This document shows, in pieces, positions 1-8,220 of a stretch of DNA of 64,000 nt. This DNA comes from Gordonia phthalatica (lineage in GTDB: Bacteria; Actinomycetota; Actinomycetes; Mycobacteriales; Mycobacteriaceae), in the NCBI RefSeq assembly GCF_001305675.1, contig NZ_CP011853.1:3224001-3288000 (forward strand). The letters run 5' to 3'. A model generated the notes under the pieces. That model was given only the letters and a program-made list of their open reading frames with translations, was not told where the DNA came from and ran no database searches. Position numbers and translations under genes: made by a program. Numbering within the stretch: the first letter of the stretch is position 1; each line of letters starts with the position of its first letter.

Positions 1-2
1 AG

Positions 3-242
3 CCGTTGTTGACAGCGCGGGCCCCGCAGCTCCTCGCGCAGTCGCAGGCCGCACTCGACCACCTGCAGCAGGTCCTCACCGCGACGGCCCGCACCCCGCA
101 GGGCACGTGGCTCTCGCGCCACCAGATCTCCCCCGATCAGCGACTGGCGATCAACGCCGCGCTCTCGTCCACGCTGGAGGTGCTCGCGCAGTTGCCCGGC
201 GTGCTGGAACCCCCGCTCGCTCGTACCCCGGGAGGCAACTGA
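3..242 (+). CDS. efeO: EfeO-like imelysin-family iron uptake protein, C-terminal fragment
   Basis: The reading frame is already open at the window edge, so the true start lies outside and only about the last 79 residues are visible. The fragment is helical and ends in a stretch resembling the end of the imelysin/M75 domain of EfeO, the periplasmic or lipoprotein component of the EfeUOB iron importer. The main support is context: the stop codon lies one base before the start of efeB, the usual EfeO-EfeB order. The sequence alone is weak, so the name rests largely on the neighbour. Confidence 0.65.
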   Translation, partial: PLLTARAPQLLAQSQAALDHLQQVLTATARTPQGTWLSRHQISPDQRLAINAALSSTLEVLAQLPGVLEPPLARTPGGN

Positions 243-243
243 C

Positions 244-1497
244 ATGCGCGACATCAACCGGCGTTCACTCCTCAAGGGCGGACTGCTCGGCGCCGCGGGC
301 GCGGCCGCGACCATCGGCGTCGTCGGGCAGGGCGTCGCCGCCGACCGTCGAGCGGCCGAGCCCGCCTCCATTCCGACGTTGGACTCGTATCCGGTCCACG
401 GCGCACGACAGTCCGGGGTCGACGCCCCGCCCGCCGGACGCCAGCAGGCCGCCTCGGAGTTCATGGCGGTCCGCGTCACCGCCACCGACCGAGCGGGCCT
501 CGAAACACTGTTCACCCAGCTCACCGTGATGATCCGCCGGCTCGCGGGCGGCCTCGCCTCCCCCGACACCCCGGTCGCCCGGCCGCCCGCCGACAACGGC
601 GTCCTCGGCGCCGGCCCCGGCATCGACGGACTGACCATCACCGTCGCGGTCGGCGCATCACTGTTCGACGACCGCTTCGGTCTCGCCGACAAACGCCCGG
701 CGGGCCTGACGCCGATGCGCGTCTTCGGCAACGACCGCCCCGAACCGGCGTGGACGGGCGGCGACCTGCTGATCCAGGTGTGCGCAAACCACGCCGACGC
801 CACCCACCGCGCGGTTCGCGAACTTCTACGCGCCACCCGCGAGAACATGCAGGTGCTGTGGCGGATCCGCGGCTTCGGTTCGCCGCCGCGGCCCGAGGGC
901 ACCCCGCGCAATCTGCTCGGCTTCAAGGACGGCACCGCCAACCCGCAGGGCGACGACGCCCGGTCCCTCATCTGGGTCGAGGACGATCGCGACCAGCCGT
1001 GGACGGTCGGCGGCACCTACGTGGTGGTCCGGCTTATCCGGATGTTCACCGAGTTCTGGGACCGGATCTCGATCAACGAGCAGGAGCGGATCTTCGGCCG
1101 CCGCCGCGACAGCGGAGCACCGCTCGACGGCAACGCGGAGTTCGACGTCCCCGACTACCGCGCAGACCCGCACGGCTTCGCAGTGCCCACCGACGCGCAC
1201 ATCCGCCTTGCGAATCCGCGGACCGACGCCACCGCGGGCCAACGGCTGATCCGGCGGTCGTACAACTACGACCTCGGCGTCGACGCCAACGGCAACCTGC
1301 AGGCCGGCCACATCTTCGTCTGCTTCCAGAAGAGCATCCAGGAGCAGTTCGAGACCGTGCAGGAACGGCTCGACGGCGAGCCCCTCGAGGACTACGTCCA
1401 GCCCTTCGGCGGCGGCTACTTCTTCGTGCTGCCCGGCATCCGCGACTCGCACGACGTGCTCGGCAGCGGCCTGCTGGCACGGTCGTCGAAGCACTGA
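244..1497 (+). CDS. efeB: EfeB, Tat-exported Dyp-type haem peroxidase
   Basis: A 417-residue deferrochelatase/peroxidase of the EfeUOB iron uptake system. The N-terminus has a twin-arginine signal (NRRSLLKGG, residues 5-13) followed by an Ala/Gly-rich hydrophobic stretch, so it should be exported folded with its haem. The Dyp-peroxidase signature GFKDGTANP (GxxDG, residues 226-234) supplies the distal Asp. A histidine near residue 319 (DAHIRLANPR) fits the proximal haem ligand, and RLIRRSYNY fits the distal Arg region. GGAGG at 231-235 gives a good ribosome binding site for ATG 244. It is probably co-translated with efeO. Length and domain order are normal for the family. Confidence 0.93.
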   Translation: MRDINRRSLLKGGLLGAAGAAATIGVVGQGVAADRRAAEPASIPTLDSYPVHGARQSGVDAPPAGRQQAASEFMAVRVTATDRAGLETLFTQLTVMIRRLAGGLASPDTPVARPPADNGVLGAGPGIDGLTITVAVGASLFDDRFGLADKRPAGLTPMRVFGNDRPEPAWTGGDLLIQVCANHADATHRAVRELLRATRENMQVLWRIRGFGSPPRPEGTPRNLLGFKDGTANPQGDDARSLIWVEDDRDQPWTVGGTYVVVRLIRMFTEFWDRISINEQERIFGRRRDSGAPLDGNAEFDVPDYRADPHGFAVPTDAHIRLANPRTDATAGQRLIRRSYNYDLGVDANGNLQAGHIFVCFQKSIQEQFETVQERLDGEPLEDYVQPFGGGYFFVLPGIRDSHDVLGSGLLARSSKH

Positions 1498-1547
1498 CGG
1501 CGCTCCGCTGACGCGACGTTCGGGAGGCACGCCCTAAGCTCGACGTC

Positions 1548-2357
1548 ATGCCCGACATCCCCGCACGCGACCTCCACGTCCACCTGTTCGGGCCCGACGA
1601 TCCGGACGTCCCCCACGTGCTGGCCGTCCACGGTCTCACCGGTCACGGGCAGCGGTGGGGGCGATTGGCCGACGCGCACCTCCCTGGTGTCCGCGTCGTC
1701 GCGCCGGACCTGCTGGGGCACGGGCACAGCCCGTGGGAGCCGCCGTGGGGAATCGCCGACAACGCCGACGCCCTCTCCGCGGCCCTCGACCGGTACATCG
1801 CCGAACAGTCGCGTCCGGTCGTGATCCTGGCGCACTCGTTCGGCTGCGCGATCAGCCTGGAGCTCGCCGCGCGACGCCCCGACGACGTCGCCGGACTGGT
1901 GCTGCTGGATCCCGCACAGGGCCTCGACGCCGGTTTCGCACGCACCATCGCCGAATCCGCCATGGCCCGCTGGGGCAACACCGACGCCGAGGACGCGAAG
2001 GCCGCCAAACGCATGGAGGGCTGGGGCGAGGTCCCCGCGGAGATCCTCGACGCCGAGGTGGTCGAGCACCTGATCCCGACCGCGGACGGTCGGGTGTCCT
2101 GGCGGGTGTCCGCTCCGGCGGTCGCGACGGCGTGGAGTGAGATGGCCGGACGGTTCCGCCTGCCGCCGGTCGGCGTGCCGACGCACGTGGTGATCGCCGG
2201 TCGCGTCGACCCGCCCTTCGTCCGCCCGGCCTTCCTCGCCGCCTGCGCCGACCAGCGAGCCGACTCGGTGACCGTCCACCGCGTCGACACCGAGCACATG
2301 GTGCCGTTCCTGGTCCCGGAGCTGTGCGCCGACATCGTCAAGGGACTGCTGAGGTGA
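1548..2357 (+). CDS. Alpha/beta-hydrolase (LipV-like)
   Basis: A 269-residue alpha/beta-hydrolase fold protein. The nucleophile elbow is AHSFG near residue 97, with Ala in place of the first Gly of the usual GxSxG. An acid residue in GRVDPPF and the histidine in TEHMVPF complete a plausible Ser-Asp-His triad. The oxyanion-hole segment AVHGLTGHG lies near residue 26. There is no signal peptide, so it is probably cytoplasmic. Position directly before an alkyltransferase-like gene, as for Rv3203 (lipV) in M. tuberculosis, suggests orthology. Substrate cannot be told; an esterase or lipase role is inferred from family only. Confidence 0.85.
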   Translation: MPDIPARDLHVHLFGPDDPDVPHVLAVHGLTGHGQRWGRLADAHLPGVRVVAPDLLGHGHSPWEPPWGIADNADALSAALDRYIAEQSRPVVILAHSFGCAISLELAARRPDDVAGLVLLDPAQGLDAGFARTIAESAMARWGNTDAEDAKAAKRMEGWGEVPAEILDAEVVEHLIPTADGRVSWRVSAPAVATAWSEMAGRFRLPPVGVPTHVVIAGRVDPPFVRPAFLAACADQRADSVTVHRVDTEHMVPFLVPELCADIVKGLLR

Positions 2358-2364
2358 CGGCGCG

Positions 2365-2661
2365 ATGGCGAAGGTGACCGAGGAGCAGGTGGAGGAGGTC
2401 CGCGCCCTGATCGCGGCGATCCCGCGCGGCATGGTCAGCACGTACGGCGACCTCGCAGCCGTCGTCGGACTGTCGAGTCCGAGGATCGTCGGCTGGATCA
2501 TGCGGACCGACGCCGCCGACCTCCCCTGGCAGCGGGTGGTCCCCGCGTCGGGCCGACCGGCCGTCGGACTCCGCACTCGGCAGTTGGCGAAGCTCCGCGA
2601 GGAGGGCGTGCGGATCGTCGACGACCGCATCGACATGACAGCGCACCGGGTGCAGTGGTGA
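2365..2661 (+). CDS. Alkyltransferase-like protein (ATL), MGMT DNA-binding fold without the reactive cysteine
   Basis: A 98-residue protein matching only the DNA-binding domain of O6-alkylguanine-DNA alkyltransferase. The active-site motif that reads PCHRV in true methyltransferases is PWQRV here (around residue 53), so the acceptor cysteine is replaced by Trp. That substitution defines ATL proteins, which bind O6-alkylguanine and hand the lesion to nucleotide excision repair instead of repairing it directly. The helix-turn-helix part (YGDLAAVVGL) and the downstream RxxxLRxEG-type segment (LAKLREEGV) are present. The gene starts 7 bases after the upstream hydrolase and is likely co-transcribed with it, as for Rv3203-Rv3204. 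Confidence 0.88.
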   Translation: MAKVTEEQVEEVRALIAAIPRGMVSTYGDLAAVVGLSSPRIVGWIMRTDAADLPWQRVVPASGRPAVGLRTRQLAKLREEGVRIVDDRIDMTAHRVQW

Positions 2662-2676
2662 GCGGTGTGCGCAGGC

Positions 2677-2794
2677 GGTTTCGACTCGCTTCGCTCGCTC
2701 AACCAGCGGTGGAGGCGGCCGTTCAACCAGCGGTAACGGCACCCCACGCTGGTTGAGCCGACGCGAGGCGCAAGCCGAGCGGCGTGTCGAAACC
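2677..2794. repeat. Nested inverted repeat of a dispersed GTTTCGAC / CTCAACCAGCG family
   Basis: Outer arms GGTTTCGAC (2677-2685) and GTCGAAACC (2786-2794) enclose inner arms CTCAACCAGCG (2698-2708) and CGCTGGTTGAG (2747-2757), with a further TCAACCAGCGG copy near 2723. The same cores recur near 23603-23740 and 34162-34211. It lies between two convergent genes (stop at 2661 on plus, stop at 2835 on minus), so it could also serve as a transcription barrier. No coding content is evident. Confidence 0.75.
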
Positions 2795-2834
2795 CCGTGA
2801 GAAGACGCTGGTACGACGCGTCTCGGAGAGAGCC

Positions 2835-3683
2835 CTACACCATCATCCGAACCAGATCGACGACCCGCAGCAGGCCCGGCAGGGCACCCGCCGTCGACCT
2901 CGGATGCAGGCTGTGGACGGCGAGGCGGAACATCAGCGCGCGCAACAGCATCTGCGGCCACTCCGGATGATCCGACCACCGTTCGATCAGGTCCTCGCTG
3001 GCACCGCCCCACGCGATGGCGTCGACGACGACCACCGCGGCGGCCCACGACGCGGGACGCCAGTACGGGACGATGTCGGTGATGGCGGGCGCTGCGGCGC
3101 CGGCGAACAGCACGGTCCCGAACAGGTCGCCGTGCACCACCTGCGAGGGCAGGTCGACGGGGCGACGAAGCTTCCCGAGGATCTTCATCTCCGCGATGCT
3201 CCGCTGACCGTCGTCGCTGGTCGGCTCCCCCATGCCCGCGGCGCGTGCACTGCGGAGCGGCGTCTCCTCCCACGCGGCGCGGTCGGAGGCGACGAAGACG
3301 TCGACGTCGTTGAACGGCGGGGCCGGCGGCTGCAGCAGGAACCGCGGGCGCTCGAACTTGGCGGTCGCGGCGTGCAGACGGTCGGCCAGCGCCACCACTT
3401 CGTCGTGGCGCGGCTCCGGGCTGCCCGCGACGTAGGTGTCGGCTCGCCAGCCGGAGACGACGTACCGGCCGTCGGAGGCGCGGATCGGCCGCGCGATCCG
3501 CATGCCCTCGACGTACAGGTGCTCGCGGGCCGTCGCCGACCAGGCGGCACGGGCGTGATCGGGAACCAGGGTCAGCACCACTTCACCGACGCGCCACGCC
3601 GCGACATCCATCGCGATCGGCGGATGCGCGGTGAGGCCGAAGGTGGTCAACACCTGTTCGGGGGGCTCGACAATGCTGGTCAC
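2835..3683 (-). CDS. Conserved actinobacterial protein of the TIGR02569 type with an aminoglycoside-phosphotransferase-like fold
   Basis: A 282-residue soluble protein. Near residue 187 it has VVHGDLFGTVLF followed by PAITDIVPYWRP, which resembles the HGDLxxxN and D-x-D/E catalytic loops of APH-family kinases, with the Asn and metal-binding positions not clearly kept. Gene position next to moeZ matches Rv3205c. A kinase activity cannot be claimed; an APH-like fold is an inference from these motifs. The start ATG at 3683 (MTSIVEPPEQ) gives a length normal for this family. Confidence 0.75.
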   Translation of the reverse strand: MTSIVEPPEQVLTTFGLTAHPPIAMDVAAWRVGEVVLTLVPDHARAAWSATAREHLYVEGMRIARPIRASDGRYVVSGWRADTYVAGSPEPRHDEVVALADRLHAATAKFERPRFLLQPPAPPFNDVDVFVASDRAAWEETPLRSARAAGMGEPTSDDGQRSIAEMKILGKLRRPVDLPSQVVHGDLFGTVLFAGAAAPAITDIVPYWRPASWAAAVVVVDAIAWGGASEDLIERWSDHPEWPQMLLRALMFRLAVHSLHPRSTAGALPGLLRVVDLVRMMV

Positions 3684-3749
3684 GATCGTCAGATTACCCA
3701 GGACACTGCGGGTTTCCCTGCAGCGACACCAACGGGTGAGTCACGACGA

Positions 3750-4952
3750 TCAGTAGACGGCCATCTCCGGGTCCAACTGCGCGGCCCACGCTACGATGCC
3801 GCCCTGCATGTGGGTGGCGTCCTCGAAACCGTTCTTCTTCAGTGCGGCGAGCGCCTCCGCGGACCGGACTCCGGTCTTGCAGTAGAGGACGATCGGGCGG
3901 TCGTGCGGCAGGTCGCCGAGCGCCTTCCCCGACAGGATGTCGCCCTTCGGGATCAGGGTGGCGCCGTCGATCCGGTTGATCTCGAACTCGACGGGTTCGC
4001 GGACGTCGATCAGTGCGGGCGGCGTCGTCGAGTGCAGTCGCTCGTCGACCTCCGCTGGGGTCAGGGTGGAGCCGACGGCTGCGGCGGCCGCCTCGTCGGA
4101 GACCACGCCGCAGAACTCCTCGTAGTCGATGAGCTCGGTGACCGCGGCACCGGCGGGATCCTTGCGGACCTTGACGGTGCGGTAGCTCATCTCCAGCGCG
4201 TCGTACACCATGAGTCGGCCGAGCAGCGATTCGCCGATGCCGCAGATCAGCTTGATGGCCTCGGTGCCCATGATCGAGCCGATCGACGAGCAGAGGATGC
4301 CGAGCACGCCACCCTCCGAGCACGACGGCACCATTCCGGGCGGCGGGGCCTGCGGGTATAGATCGCGATAGTTGATGCCGCGACCGTCCGGCGCGCCCTC
4401 CCAGAACACGGACACCTGGCCCTCGAACCGGAAGATGGAGCCCCACACGTACGGCTTGCCCGCCAAGACGGCGGCGTCGTTCACCAGGTACCGGGTGGCG
4501 AAGTTGTCGGTGCCGTCGAGGATGAGGTCGTACTGCGAGAACAGTTCGACGGCGTTCTCCGGCTCCAGCCGGAAGTTGTGCAGATGCACGTCGACGAACG
4601 GGTTGATCTGAGCGATCGAGTCGCGGGCGCTCTCGGTCTTGAGTCGGCCGACGTCGGCGATCCCGTGGATCACCTGGCGTTGCAGGTTGGAGGTGTCGAC
4701 GACGTCGAAGTCGACGATGCCGATGGTGCCCACCCCGGCCGCGGCCAGGTACATGAGCGTGGGGGCGCCGAGCCCGCCGGCACCCATCACGAGCACCTTG
4801 GCGTTCTTCAACCGTTTCTGACCGGTCATCCCGACGTCCGGGATGATCAGGTGGCGGCTGTAGCGCTCCACCTCGTCACGGGTCAGTTCAGCTGCGGGTT
4901 CCACCAGTGGAGGCAGCGGCATCACCGATTGGGGCATCAACGGCTGGGACAT
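3750..4952 (-). CDS. moeZ: MoeZ: adenylyltransferase-sulfurtransferase with C-terminal rhodanese domain
   Basis: A 400-residue two-domain protein. The N-terminal ThiF/MoeB/E1-like domain carries the nucleotide-binding GAGGLGAP (about residues 57-64) and the SCSEGGVLG cysteine segment. The C-terminal rhodanese domain carries the persulfide-forming cysteine in YCKTGVRS near residue 358. In mycobacteria MoeZ adenylates and thiocarboxylates sulfur carrier proteins such as MoaD2 and CysO, feeding molybdenum cofactor and cysteine synthesis. That role is known for the family and inferred here. Its neighbours match Rv3206c. Length is normal, and the two CxxC zinc motifs typical of the E1-like domain are not obvious. 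Confidence 0.93.
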   Translation of the reverse strand: MSQPLMPQSVMPLPPLVEPAAELTRDEVERYSRHLIIPDVGMTGQKRLKNAKVLVMGAGGLGAPTLMYLAAAGVGTIGIVDFDVVDTSNLQRQVIHGIADVGRLKTESARDSIAQINPFVDVHLHNFRLEPENAVELFSQYDLILDGTDNFATRYLVNDAAVLAGKPYVWGSIFRFEGQVSVFWEGAPDGRGINYRDLYPQAPPPGMVPSCSEGGVLGILCSSIGSIMGTEAIKLICGIGESLLGRLMVYDALEMSYRTVKVRKDPAGAAVTELIDYEEFCGVVSDEAAAAAVGSTLTPAEVDERLHSTTPPALIDVREPVEFEINRIDGATLIPKGDILSGKALGDLPHDRPIVLYCKTGVRSAEALAALKKNGFEDATHMQGGIVAWAAQLDPEMAVY

Positions 4953-5027
4953 CTCAGGACACCTTCCGAGCGCGAATATCTCGTGGAGTGCAACCTGCCG
5001 CGGTCCGCCGGTTATTCCCGGCTCGGG

Positions 5028-6014
5028 TCACTTGGTCGGGTACGGCCACGCGTTCGGCTTGCAGACCAGGCTCCGGTCGACGTCCTTCATCTCCGGATCC
5101 AACGCCATGATCTGCGAGTTCGCCGTGCCGAAGGTCTGCTGCATCATGATCGGCGCCAGCGCACCGTTCTGCTTGCACGGCTGATGCTTCTCGTAGCCGA
5201 TGCCGTGGCCGGTCTCGTGATTGATGAGGTACTGCCGGTAGGTCAGGTCGTCGCCCTCGAACGCCATCGCACCGCGCACCCACCGAGCCTCGTTGAGCAC
5301 CACCCGCGCGTCCGGAGGGTAGTAGCAGGAGGTCTCCAATTTGATCTGGTAGCCGCACAGTTCGCGAGCGGTGTCGGTCGACGTCAGCGAGATCCGCAGG
5401 TCGGGCTCACCGGAGTCGACGCGACGGAACGACACCTTGCCGTCGCCGATCCAGCTCTTCGGGTTGGCGAGCGTCGCGTCGACGAGCTTGGCGAACGCGG
5501 CGTCTCCGCCGTACTCCTGCGAGCTGATGCCGCGCTCCACCTCGACGCTGTAGGTGTAGACCTGGCTGCCGGTGCCGATCTTCGGCCCGGTGCCGCGCAC
5601 CGTCCGGTAGACGCGTTCGCCCGTCTTCGTGAAGGCCCCGCCGTCGGGAAGTGCGCCGCCCGGAAGCGCCGCCTCCTGGATCGGTCCGGTGGGCGCACCG
5701 ATCGGCGTGGTCTCGTCCTGAACGTGCGTGTTTCGGACGTCATCGCCTGCGGTCGTCGACTCAGCGGGGGCCGCGTCACCGTTCCGGACCGTCATAACGA
5801 GCAGGACGACGGTGAGGATCGCGAGCACGGGGATGGCGTAGGCACGCCACCCGTAGGCGCCGATGAATCGGCTGACGGCACTGCGTTCCCGGCGGTCGGC
5901 GTTCTCTGGTCCCGACGGCCCGTCGTCGCCCACCGGATCCCACCGAGCACGCAGCGGCTGATCTGGCCGCGGGCGGCGGGGACGCTGCGTCCCTGGCTGA
6001 GGAGTACCGGTCAC
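5028..6014 (-). CDS. DUF3152 membrane-anchored protein with a metzincin-like HExxH motif
   Basis: A 328-residue protein with a cytoplasmic Arg/Pro-rich N-terminus, one transmembrane helix (AIPVLAILTVVLLVMTV region) and a large extracytoplasmic domain. Near residue 266 it has HETGHGIGYEKH, an HExxHxxG motif followed by a third histidine one residue later than in canonical metzincins, and then PIMM, a possible Met-turn. This suggests a zinc metallopeptidase fold; activity is unproven. GTG 6014 was chosen because the longer frame would run into the divergent TetR gene at 6103. Orthologue of Rv3207c by position. Confidence 0.85.
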   Translation of the reverse strand: MTGTPQPGTQRPRRPRPDQPLRARWDPVGDDGPSGPENADRRERSAVSRFIGAYGWRAYAIPVLAILTVVLLVMTVRNGDAAPAESTTAGDDVRNTHVQDETTPIGAPTGPIQEAALPGGALPDGGAFTKTGERVYRTVRGTGPKIGTGSQVYTYSVEVERGISSQEYGGDAAFAKLVDATLANPKSWIGDGKVSFRRVDSGEPDLRISLTSTDTARELCGYQIKLETSCYYPPDARVVLNEARWVRGAMAFEGDDLTYRQYLINHETGHGIGYEKHQPCKQNGALAPIMMQQTFGTANSQIMALDPEMKDVDRSLVCKPNAWPYPTK

Positions 6015-6102
6015 GCGATCAACTTTCTCACAGATGATGATCGGCACCGCGCATCCACCCTTCCCCGTGTGTGATCTGGAGCGCTCCGAGTAGGGTCTAA
6101 GA

Positions 6103-6765
6103 ATGTCCTCTCCCACTCCCCAGGCATCGACCTCGGCCGGATCCGGGCGCACCAGCACCCGTCTCCCTCGCAGCGCGCGACGCCGCCAACTCCTCGACGC
6201 AGCGAGCGAGATCTTCGTCGAGCGGGGCTACCACTCTGCCGGTATGGACGAGATCGCGATTCACGCCGGAGTCAGCAAGCCCGTCCTCTACCAGCACTTT
6301 CCGTCGAAGCTCGACCTCTACATCGCGGTCGTGGACTCGCACGCCGAGAAGCTGGTCGCCGACGTGAACCGCGCTCTGCTCACCACCAGCGACAACCGCA
6401 AGCGCGTGCAGGCCGCCGTCGAGGCGTTCTTCGACTTCATCGACGACGACAACTCCGGCTACCGGCTGATCTTCGCCTCCGATGCGATGGACCCGGCCGT
6501 CATCCGGCGTGTCGAGGGCGCCACCGAGGCCTGCGTCGACGCGGTCTACGGACTCGTGATGCAGGATTCGGGCATGGACCCGCACCGTTCGCGGATGCTG
6601 GCCACCGGCCTTGTCGGCGCCAGCGTGATGAACGCCCGCTACTGGGTGGACGCCAGCCGTCCGATCGACAAGTCCAGCGCCGTCGACACCACGGCCGCAC
6701 TCCTGTGGGGCGGATTGGCGGGCGTCCCGAAGCTGCAGGCCGAGCGCGACGCCGCTGCCGAGTAA
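6103..6765 (+). CDS. TetR-family transcriptional regulator
   Basis: A 220-residue protein. The N-terminal TetR DNA-binding domain is clear: RRRQLLDAASEIFVERGYH followed by the recognition helix region GVSKPVLYQHFPSKLDLY (about residues 55-72). The C-terminal ligand-binding domain is helical and not diagnostic. It is divergent from the DUF3152 gene with about 90 bases between the starts, and occupies the position of Rv3208. Targets are unknown. The N-terminal 25 residues are Ser/Thr/Pro-rich and may be disordered. Confidence 0.9.
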   Translation: MSSPTPQASTSAGSGRTSTRLPRSARRRQLLDAASEIFVERGYHSAGMDEIAIHAGVSKPVLYQHFPSKLDLYIAVVDSHAEKLVADVNRALLTTSDNRKRVQAAVEAFFDFIDDDNSGYRLIFASDAMDPAVIRRVEGATEACVDAVYGLVMQDSGMDPHRSRMLATGLVGASVMNARYWVDASRPIDKSSAVDTTAALLWGGLAGVPKLQAERDAAAE

Positions 6766-6771
6766 CGGCCG

Positions 6772-7956
6772 TCAGGCCATCTCCCGGTACACCCGGGTCT
6801 CGAACTCCAGCGCCGCAGCCATGGCGGCCGGGTCAGCGAAGGGCAGCACCTGCGTGCCCCACACGCCGGCGACGTCGGCGGTGCGGTCGATCCAGAAGTA
6901 GATGTTGGCGAGGCCCGCCCACCCGAGCGAACCCGCGCTGCGTCCGGTCGGGGCGGCCTCGTCGTTCACCAGGAACGTGTACGCCCACGACTTCGACTGT
7001 CCGGGAAAGAACTCGGCATCGTGTGTGACGACCGGGTCCACGCCGTGGAGCTTCGTGACGTGAACACCGTCGGCCAGGCCGTTCCGCGCGGCCCAGGCGA
7101 CCGTCTCCGCGCTCAGCACGCGACCGTTGTCGCCGACGCCGTCGCGCAGCCACATCTGCAGGAAGCGCGCGTAGTCGTCGACGGTGGAGTAGAGCCCCTG
7201 CCCGCCCATCTGCACTTCGGGCTGCTGCGGCATCACGATGCGCGTCGACTTCAACGCGTCGCCTCGCCGGAGATGCACCGTGGCCCGGCGCGACTCCATG
7301 TCGTCGGTGAGGACGAAGCCCGAGCTCGCCATGCCGAGCGGAGCGAAGACGCGGTCGCGGAGCATCTGCTCGAGGCGTGCGCCGCGGACGGCTTCGACCA
7401 CCAGGCCGGCCCAGTCCATGCTGGTGCCGTAGTTCCATCGGGTGCCGGGTTCGAAGAGGATCGGCGTCGTCAGCGACGCCTTCTGGGCGGTGACCGGGTC
7501 CGGGTAGCGACCGTCCTTCACGAGCCGCTGATAGTCGGCGTCGAAGAACGGGTATGCGAATCCCGCGGTGTGCAGGAGCAGCATCCGCGTGGTGATCGGC
7601 GTCGACACCGAACGGGTCAGCGGCGCACCGTCGGCGTCGAATCCGTCGAGGACCTCGATCTCACCGATCTCGGGCACGTACTCCGCTGCCGGGGCGTCGA
7701 GGTCGAGCAGGCCGTCGTCGACGCACTGCAGCACCGCGGTGCCGGTCAGCGGTTTGGACGCCGAGTACAGCGCGATCACCGTGTCGGTGGTCATCGGCGC
7801 AGCGCCGTCGGGTTCCGCGCCGCCGAGGGCACGGACTCCGGCCGCACCCGAGTACTCGACGCCGTGCGAACGCACCACCGCGGCCGCGACGCCGGGAACC
7901 CGCGTGGAGTCGGGGCCGTGAACGGCGGCGGCCAGCAGACCGTCGAGCCGGTCCAT
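6772..7956 (-). CDS. Serine beta-lactamase-like (class C/esterase VIII) hydrolase
   Basis: A 394-residue beta-lactamase-superfamily protein (Pfam Beta-lactamase type). The catalytic SxxK motif is seen as SASK in LYSASKPLT near residue 66. A Tyr segment (RWNYGTSMDW) occupies the YxN position, and GSLGWAGLA near the C-terminus replaces the KTG region, as is common in esterase and lipase members. No signal peptide is seen, which argues against a true secreted beta-lactamase. It is convergent with the TetR gene, with 6 bases between stops. Substrate unknown, possibly a short-chain ester. Confidence 0.87.
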   Translation of the reverse strand: MDRLDGLLAAAVHGPDSTRVPGVAAAVVRSHGVEYSGAAGVRALGGAEPDGAAPMTTDTVIALYSASKPLTGTAVLQCVDDGLLDLDAPAAEYVPEIGEIEVLDGFDADGAPLTRSVSTPITTRMLLLHTAGFAYPFFDADYQRLVKDGRYPDPVTAQKASLTTPILFEPGTRWNYGTSMDWAGLVVEAVRGARLEQMLRDRVFAPLGMASSGFVLTDDMESRRATVHLRRGDALKSTRIVMPQQPEVQMGGQGLYSTVDDYARFLQMWLRDGVGDNGRVLSAETVAWAARNGLADGVHVTKLHGVDPVVTHDAEFFPGQSKSWAYTFLVNDEAAPTGRSAGSLGWAGLANIYFWIDRTADVAGVWGTQVLPFADPAAMAAALEFETRVYREMA

Positions 7957-7970
7957 GAGGAGGTCCTCTC

Positions 7971-8204
7971 TCAGGCGGCGCCGAAACCGACGCGACGGCT
8001 CTCCGCGCTGCCGACCTCGATGTAGGCGATCTTCGCCGCGGGGACCAGGACGCGCGCGCCCTTGTCGTCGGTCAGGGCCAGCACGGAGTCGGTTCCGTCG
8101 AGCGCCCGCTGGGCGGCCGCATACACGTCGTCGGCCTTGTCTGCCGAGGTGAAGGCGAGTTCGCGGGGGCTGTTCTCGATACCGATCTTGACGTCAACGC
8201 TCAT
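7971..8204 (-). CDS. DUF3107 small protein (TB9.4-like)
   Basis: A 77-residue protein starting MSVDVKIGIENSPREL and containing KIAYIEVGSAESRRVGFG near its C-terminus, the pattern of the small DUF3107 family that includes Rv3208A (TB9.4). The biochemical role is unknown. It lies between the serine hydrolase and the ferritin-like gene on the same strand, with 14 and 16 base gaps, so the three may share a transcript. Confidence 0.87.
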   Translation of the reverse strand: MSVDVKIGIENSPRELAFTSADKADDVYAAAQRALDGTDSVLALTDDKGARVLVPAAKIAYIEVGSAESRRVGFGAA

Positions 8205-8220
8205 GCGCTAGATCCTACCG

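Noticed and set aside
1840..1854. AHSFG instead of GxSxG in the alpha/beta-hydrolase as loss of activity
   Set aside because: Ala at the first position is common in active hydrolases of this fold.
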